Source: Streptomyces sp. P9-A4 | Lineage (GTDB): Bacteria > Actinomycetota > Actinomycetes > Streptomycetales > Streptomycetaceae | DNA length: 64,000 bases | Direction of reading: 5' to 3' | NCBI RefSeq assembly: GCF_036634195.1 | Contig: NZ_JAZIFY010000001.1 | Span: forward strand, 4,970,501-5,034,500 | Part shown: one piece after another, positions 59,411-64,000 of the stretch | Numbering within the stretch: the first letter of the stretch is position 1 | Layout of the letters: every line of letters begins with the position of its first letter | Position numbers and translations under genes: made by a program | The notes under the pieces: generated by a model | Told to the model about the DNA's origin: nothing | The model's database searches: none | The model's input: only the letters and a program-made list of their open reading frames with translations

Positions 59411-59971
59411 TCAGGACTCGAAGGTCGCCGCCAGTGCCTCCGCGAGGCCCGGTACCAGGTCGGGGCCGGTCAGCACCTCCGTCGCGGTGTCCTTCTCGCG
59501 CAGCCGGATCGCCGCCTCGCGGGCGCCGCCGCGCAGCACCGCCACGGTCATCCGCACCTCCTGCCGGTCGGGGTGCGCGGCCACCCACTTGGCGAGCTGC
59601 TTCTCGTTCAGCCCCTGCGGGACCTGGGCCTCCGCCGACGGGGGCAGCATGAGCCGCTCCACCGTCATGGCGCAGCCGGCCACGCCCTTGGGCCAGGCGA
59701 TCGTGCCGAGGAACTCGTCGAGGGGCTTCCCGCGCGGCAGCTTGTCCTGCTCGATCGGGGTGTAGGCGGTGGCATCGTCACCCAGGCCCAGCTGGGAGGC
59801 GAGCGCGGGTTCCTTGGCGCGCAGCCGTGCGGTGTCGACGAGGGCGAAGAGACGGGCCGGCTGGTCCCAGCCGAGGCCCGCCGCGTACTCGTCGATCTCG
59901 AGCACCGCGCGGGTGAGGGGGCTCGCGGCCATGGCCGGGCCGGAGGGGGAAACGTTGGACATGACCAACAT
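59411..59971 (-). CDS. PPA1309-family protein
   Basis: A 186-residue cytoplasmic protein of the actinobacterial PPA1309 family: RAVLEIDEYAAGLGWDQPARLFALVDT near the N-terminus, LDEFLGTIAWPKGVAGCAMTVERLMLPP in the middle, and EVLTGPDLVPGLAEALAATF at the end. Function unknown. The ATG at 59971 has GAGGAGG 4 nt upstream; the common start may instead be the in-frame ATG at 59962. It is divergent from the UPF0182 gene. Confidence 0.8.
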   Translation of the reverse strand: MLVMSNVSPSGPAMAASPLTRAVLEIDEYAAGLGWDQPARLFALVDTARLRAKEPALASQLGLGDDATAYTPIEQDKLPRGKPLDEFLGTIAWPKGVAGCAMTVERLMLPPSAEAQVPQGLNEKQLAKWVAAHPDRQEVRMTVAVLRGGAREAAIRLREKDTATEVLTGPDLVPGLAEALAATFES

Positions 59972-60085
59972 CCTGCCTCCTCTGACCCGGAACACGGGAA
60001 CTAGGTAAAGCCTCAGTAAGTTGCACCAGTGGGCTCTACGATCGCGGGGCCTGCTTTCAGACGCATCAACATCGAGGGGCGCACG

Positions 60086-63055
60086 TTGGCTTTCCAGATG
60101 CCGGACCGGGGCGGTAGCCCGTCCGGGCCGAGGATGAGAGTCGGCCGGCCGTCCCGGCGGGCCCGCACCCTGCTCATGACTCTCGGGGTGCTGGCCGTCC
60201 TGGCCATGGCGTTCGTGATGTTCGCCGGGTTCTGGACGGACTGGCTCTGGTACCGCTCGGTCAAGTACTCGTCCGTGTTCACCACCACGCTGTGGACCAA
60301 GATCGGTCTCTTCGCGGTCTTCGGCCTGCTGATGGGCCTCGCCGTCGGCTTCAACATCTGGCTGGCGTACCGGCTGCGGCCGCCGCTCAGCGCGATGTCG
60401 CTGGAGCAGCAGAGCCTCGACCGGTACCGGATGGGCCTGGCCCCGTTCAAGAAGTGGGTGCTGCTCGCCGTCACCGCCCTGGTGGCGCTGATCGCCGGCG
60501 CCTCCGCCTCGGGCCAGTGGCGCACCTGGCTCATGTGGGTCAACGGCGTGAAGTTCGGGCAGAAGGACCCGCAGTTCGGGCTCGACGTGTCGTTCTACGC
60601 CTTCGACCTGCCCTGGTACCGCTTCCTGCTCGCCTTCGGCTTCGCCGCCGCCGTGCTCTCGCTGATCGCCGCGGCGCTCACGCACTACCTCTACGGCGGG
60701 CTGCGGATCACCAGCCCCGGCGCCCGGGCCACCGCCGCCGCCACCGGTCACCTCTCGGTGCTGCTCGGCCTCTTCGTCGCGCTCAAGGCGGTCGCGTACT
60801 GGCTCGACCGGTACGGCCTGGCCGTGAAGTCCAGCGACTTCAAGGCCACCGGCAACTGGACCGGCCTGCGGTACGTCGACGCCAACGCGTACCTGCCGGC
60901 GAAGACCATCCTGTTCTGCATCGCCGTCATCTGCGCGCTGCTGTTCTTCGCGACGCTCTGGCGCCGCACCTGGCAGCTGCCGGTGATCGGCTTCGGTCTG
61001 ATGGTGCTCTCCGCGATCCTGATCGGCGGTCTGTACCCGGCGATCGTGCAGAAGTTCCAGGTCCAGCCGAACGAGCAGGCCAAGGAAGCGCCGTACATCC
61101 AGAAGAACATCGACGCGACCCGCAAGGCGTACGCGATCGACGGGACGAAGCCCGAGAACTACTCGGGCAAGTCGACGGTGAAGGCCAAGGACCAGCTGCG
61201 CACGGACGCCGACACGGCGGCCAGCTACCGCGTCCTCGACCCGAACATCGTGTCGCCGACGTTCCAGCAGCTGGAGCAGAAGCGGAAGTACTACCAGTTC
61301 CCGACGACCCTGGACGTGGACCGCTACCAGGGCAAGGACACCGTCGTCGGTCTCCGTGAGCTCAACATCAAGGGCATCCCGAAGCGGAACTGGATCAACG
61401 ACCACTTCACGTACACCCACGGCTTCGGCGCGATCCTGGCCTCGGGCACCCAGACCGACGCCAACGGCTCCCCGGTCTTCACCGAGTCCGGACTGCCGAC
61501 GACCGGTCAGCTCGGCACGTACCAGCAGCGGATCTACTACGGCGAGAAGACCGACCAGTACTCGATCGTGGGCGGCCCGCAGAAGGAGCTGGACTACGAG
61601 GAGAACGGCGAGAAGACCACCAGCTACAAGGAGAAGAGCGGCGTCAGCCTCTCCAGCACCTTCAACCGCGCCGCGTACGCGGTGGCCTTCAGCGAGCCGC
61701 AGATCCTCTACTCGGGGGCCATCGGCGAGGGCTCGCGGATCCTCTACAACCGCACGCCCAAGGAGCGCGTCGAGGCCGTCGCGCCGTGGCTGACCATCGA
61801 CGGAGACGCCTACCCGGCGGTCGTCGACGGGCGGATCCAGTGGATCATCGACGCCTACACGACGACCAACGGCTACCCGTACGCCTCGCGCACCACGCTC
61901 GGCGACACCACGGCCGACTCGCTGACCGTCGGCAACCAGCAGCGCGCGGTCGTCGCCCAGCAGAACCAGGTCAACTACATCCGCAACTCGGTGAAGGCCA
62001 CCGTCGACGCGTACGACGGCACGGTGACCCTCTACCAGTGGGACACCGAGGACCCGGTCCTCAAGACCTGGATGAAGGCCTTCCCCGGCACGGTCAAGGC
62101 GAAGTCCGACATCGACGCCGACCTGATGCAGCACCTGCGCTACCCGCAGGACATGTTCAAGGTCCAGCGCGAGCTGCTGACCCGCTACCACGTCACCGAC
62201 CCGGCGCAGTTCTACAGCGGCTCGGACGCCTGGCAGGTGCCGGACGACCCGACCAACAAGGACGGCAACGCGGTCCCGCCGTACTACCTGAGCATGAAGA
62301 TGCCCGGGGACACGGCACAGCGCTTCTCGCTGACGACGACGTTCACGCCGAACGGGCGGCCCAACCTGGGCGGCTTCATGGCGGTCGACGCCGACGCCAC
62401 CAGCAAGGAGTACGGCCGGCTGAGACTGCTGCGGGTCACCGAGGACGTGCCCGGCCCGGCCCAGGTGCAGAGCAAGCTCAACGGTCTGCCGTCGGTGGCC
62501 ACCTTCGTCCGGGACATGAAGGGCGCCGACTCCGACATCCAGTACGGCAACCTGCTGACCGTCCCGCTCGACGGCGGGTTCCTGTACGTCGAACCGGTCT
62601 ACGCCCAGGGCAGGAACGCGCTCTACCCGCTCCTGAAGAAGGTCGCCGTGTCGTACGTGGACGCGGACCAGCCCGACGGTGACACGACCAAGGACACCAC
62701 GGTGTTCGAGGACAACCTCACCAAGGCGCTCAACGCGGTCTTCGGGGTGGAGTCGCCCACCACGCCGCCCACCACGCCCACGACCCCGCCGGGCACCACC
62801 AACCCGCCGCCGGCGTCCAACGACGCCGTGCTCAAGCAGGCCATCGCCGACGCCCAGAAGGCGTACGACGACGGTGAGGCGGCGCTCGCGAAGCAGGACT
62901 GGAACGCGTACGGCAAGGCCCAGGAGGACCTCCAGGCCGCGCTCCAGCGGGCCGCGAACGCCGGGGCCAAGCTCAAGACGACCGGAGCGAGCGCCCCTCC
63001 GGCGGCGCCGAAGAGCGACGCCTCCAGCGCCCCCTCCACGGGATCAGGCGGCTGA
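60086..63055 (+). CDS. UPF0182-family large membrane protein
   Basis: A 989-residue protein. About seven N-terminal membrane helices (first [21 protein letters not shown]) with intervening Trp-rich loops ([29 protein letters not shown]), then a very large extracytoplasmic region of about 550 residues, a Pro/Thr linker ([14 protein letters not shown]), and a C-terminal coiled segment ([38 protein letters not shown]). The family is conserved in actinobacteria but its function is unknown. A TTG at 60086 has GAGGGG 6 nt upstream and is favoured; ATG 60098 and GTG 60029 are alternatives. Confidence 0.85.
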   Translation: MAFQMPDRGGSPSGPRMRVGRPSRRARTLLMTLGVLAVLAMAFVMFAGFWTDWLWYRSVKYSSVFTTTLWTKIGLFAVFGLLMGLAVGFNIWLAYRLRPPLSAMSLEQQSLDRYRMGLAPFKKWVLLAVTALVALIAGASASGQWRTWLMWVNGVKFGQKDPQFGLDVSFYAFDLPWYRFLLAFGFAAAVLSLIAAALTHYLYGGLRITSPGARATAAATGHLSVLLGLFVALKAVAYWLDRYGLAVKSSDFKATGNWTGLRYVDANAYLPAKTILFCIAVICALLFFATLWRRTWQLPVIGFGLMVLSAILIGGLYPAIVQKFQVQPNEQAKEAPYIQKNIDATRKAYAIDGTKPENYSGKSTVKAKDQLRTDADTAASYRVLDPNIVSPTFQQLEQKRKYYQFPTTLDVDRYQGKDTVVGLRELNIKGIPKRNWINDHFTYTHGFGAILASGTQTDANGSPVFTESGLPTTGQLGTYQQRIYYGEKTDQYSIVGGPQKELDYEENGEKTTSYKEKSGVSLSSTFNRAAYAVAFSEPQILYSGAIGEGSRILYNRTPKERVEAVAPWLTIDGDAYPAVVDGRIQWIIDAYTTTNGYPYASRTTLGDTTADSLTVGNQQRAVVAQQNQVNYIRNSVKATVDAYDGTVTLYQWDTEDPVLKTWMKAFPGTVKAKSDIDADLMQHLRYPQDMFKVQRELLTRYHVTDPAQFYSGSDAWQVPDDPTNKDGNAVPPYYLSMKMPGDTAQRFSLTTTFTPNGRPNLGGFMAVDADATSKEYGRLRLLRVTEDVPGPAQVQSKLNGLPSVATFVRDMKGADSDIQYGNLLTVPLDGGFLYVEPVYAQGRNALYPLLKKVAVSYVDADQPDGDTTKDTTVFEDNLTKALNAVFGVESPTTPPTTPTTPPGTTNPPPASNDAVLKQAIADAQKAYDDGEAALAKQDWNAYGKAQEDLQAALQRAANAGAKLKTTGASAPPAAPKSDASSAPSTGSGG

Positions 63056-63083
63056 CCTGAGGTTTTCCACCCCGCGTCCGTGG

Positions 63084-63089
63084 TACTGT
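63084..63089 (+). promoter_or_regulatory. probable -10 of the tRNA promoter
   Basis: TACTGT, 11 nt before the tRNA 5' end. A weak TTTTCC at about 15 nt upstream is the only -35-like match. Confidence 0.4.
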
Positions 63090-63100
63090 TGGTTCACCGA

Positions 63101-63174
63101 CGCGGGGTGGAGCAGCTCGGTAGCTCGCTGGGCTCATAACCCAGAGGTCGCAGGTTCAAATCCTGTCCCCGCTA
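63101..63174 (+). tRNA. tRNA-fMet (CAT), initiator
   Basis: A complete 74-nt cloverleaf with anticodon CAT at 63135-63137. The anticodon stem has three consecutive G-C pairs (CTGGG/CCCAG) and the first acceptor base is mispaired (C1 with T72), the two signatures of the initiator tRNA. The CCA end is not encoded. Confidence 0.93.
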
Positions 63175-63181
63175 CTCAGAG

Positions 63182-63219
63182 GACGAGGGCCCGGATCCAT
63201 AAGGATCCGGGCCCTCGTC
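63182..63219. terminator. terminator downstream of the tRNA
   Basis: GACGAGGGCCCGGATCC (63182-63198) pairs perfectly with 63203-63219, loop ATAA, 7 nt after the tRNA end. Confidence 0.85.
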
Positions 63220-63387
63220 GTGTGTCGGCGTGCGCGGGGGGCCCGAAGCGCGGTAGGGAAGGGGCGAGTTGGCGTGAGTCGTGTTTGACTTGTCTCTCTG
63301 TGGGCATGTCGACAAAACGCTGAGTGACCTCACTGGCTGCGGTATACCAGGTGTGCTCGGGTTGCGGGTGGTGCGACGATGGTATTT

Positions 63388-64000
63388 ATGGGGGACAGGG
63401 CAACTCTGTTGGAGACAGGGCGGTTTGTGCAGCGGCACGCCAGAAACGCCGCAGACGAGATCATCGAGGCAGTAGGGGCCGTCGATGCGGCCGTCGACAC
63501 CACCGCCGAGACCGATGCCGACACCGAGAACGAGACCGAGACCGAGGCCCGCCACCGGCGTGCCGCCGAGCGCGGCGACCTCGCCTCGATGAGCGCCCTC
63601 GGCGCGCTGCTGCTGCGCCGCGGTGACCTCGACGGCGCCGAGCCCTATCTGCGCGGCGCCACCGCCGAGGGCGACCGGGCCGCCGCGAACAACCTCGGCG
63701 TCCTGCTGCACCAGCGCGGCTACGCCGAGGAGGCCGCCGGCTGGTGGCGGGTCGCCGCCGTCGCCGGCTCCGCGCCCGCCGCCCACGCCCTCGGCCGCCA
63801 CCACCGCGAGCGCGGCGACGAGCCCGCCGCCGAGTACTGGCTGCGCCAGGCCGCCGAGCAGGGCCACGCCCTCGGCGCGTACGCCCTCGCCGACCTGCTC
63901 GAGCACCGCAGCGACGTCGGCGCCGAGCGCTGGCTGCGCGCCGCCGCCGAACAGGGCCACCGCGAGGCCGCCTACCGGCTCGCCCTCGCCCTGGAGCGCC
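63388..64000 (+). CDS. Sel1/TPR-type repeat protein, partial at window edge
   Basis: Starts at an ATG (MGDRATLLETGRFVQRHA) and runs off the end of the window after 204 codons. After a helical N-terminus and an acidic stretch (TAETDADTENETETEA), it forms repeated 36-residue-type units: AAERGDLASMSALGALLLRRGD, AAANNLGVLLHQRGYAEEAAGWW, AAEQGHALGAYALADLL, AAEQGHREAAYRLALALE. These are Sel1-like/TPR helices for protein binding. An ATG at 63379 is an alternative start. Function unknown. Confidence 0.8.
   Translation, partial: MGDRATLLETGRFVQRHARNAADEIIEAVGAVDAAVDTTAETDADTENETETEARHRRAAERGDLASMSALGALLLRRGDLDGAEPYLRGATAEGDRAAANNLGVLLHQRGYAEEAAGWWRVAAVAGSAPAAHALGRHHRERGDEPAAEYWLRQAAEQGHALGAYALADLLEHRSDVGAERWLRAAAEQGHREAAYRLALALER

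Noticed and set aside
59411..62191. Long minus-strand ORF that extends the PPA1309 protein upstream
   Set aside because: The extension is antisense to the UPF0182 gene. The real start is near 59971, where a strong ribosome binding site precedes an ATG.

Overview
This is very GC-rich actinobacterial chromosome, almost certainly Streptomyces. The support is strong third-position GC bias, many GTG starts, a WhiB-family regulator with its leader, MoeZ, NudC, UvrD2 and AdnAB homologues, and an initiator tRNA with actinobacterial features. Genes are densely packed. I see no insertion sequence, prophage, CRISPR array or rRNA.

From memory of the M. tuberculosis map, the backbone follows the conserved actinobacterial block Rv3211 to Rv3193c: DEAD-box helicase (10132-12795), ferritin-like protein, DUF3107 protein and TetR regulator, DUF3152 protein, moeZ, MGMT-like protein, adnA, adnB, nudC, mrx1, uvrD2, whiB7/wblC, ABC1 kinase, DUF2342 metalloprotease, YlbL-like protease and UPF0182 membrane protein. 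Several sets of genes interrupt this block and are the accessory content.

Layout. 1-10 kb: an LppX-like lipoprotein, corA, a SUFU-domain protein, an MFS exporter with an operator-like palindrome in its promoter, a PHP phosphoesterase, a MarC protein, a NYN-domain protein and a hydrolase. 10-18.5 kb: the helicase with a long basic tail, small conserved genes, a TetR regulator and a secreted or anchored DUF3152 protein with a metzincin-type zinc motif. 18.7-23.7 kb: a four-gene operon with a PelF-like glycosyltransferase, a polytopic membrane protein, a sugar-nucleotide epimerase and a spherulin-4/polygalactosaminidase-like protein; it resembles a reduced Pel-type polysaccharide pathway. 23.7-31.5 kb: moeZ, two tandem lipoprotein tripeptidyl peptidases, a large flippase-like protein with an embedded degenerate kinase, and an alkyltransferase-like protein.

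31.7-45.5 kb is dominated by DNA repair: adnA and adnB (here separated by two LppX-like paralogues), an M20 dipeptidase, nudC, mrx1 and uvrD2. 45.5-47 kb is the wblC antibiotic-response locus with a promoter, an upstream ORF and an attenuator. 47-54 kb holds an ABC1 kinase, a ThiF-like protein, a YgjP-like metallopeptidase and a TerD-AIM24 trio. 54-64 kb holds a NUDIX/DUF2342 pair, an SDR, moaE, a YlbL-like Lon protease, a PPA1309-family protein, a UPF0182 protein, tRNA-fMet and the start of a Sel1/TPR-type protein cut by the window edge.

Many genes here have a TANNNT hexamer 6-7 nt before the start codon and no ribosome binding site, suggesting leaderless mRNAs. Convergent or terminal genes commonly end in long GC-rich hairpins.
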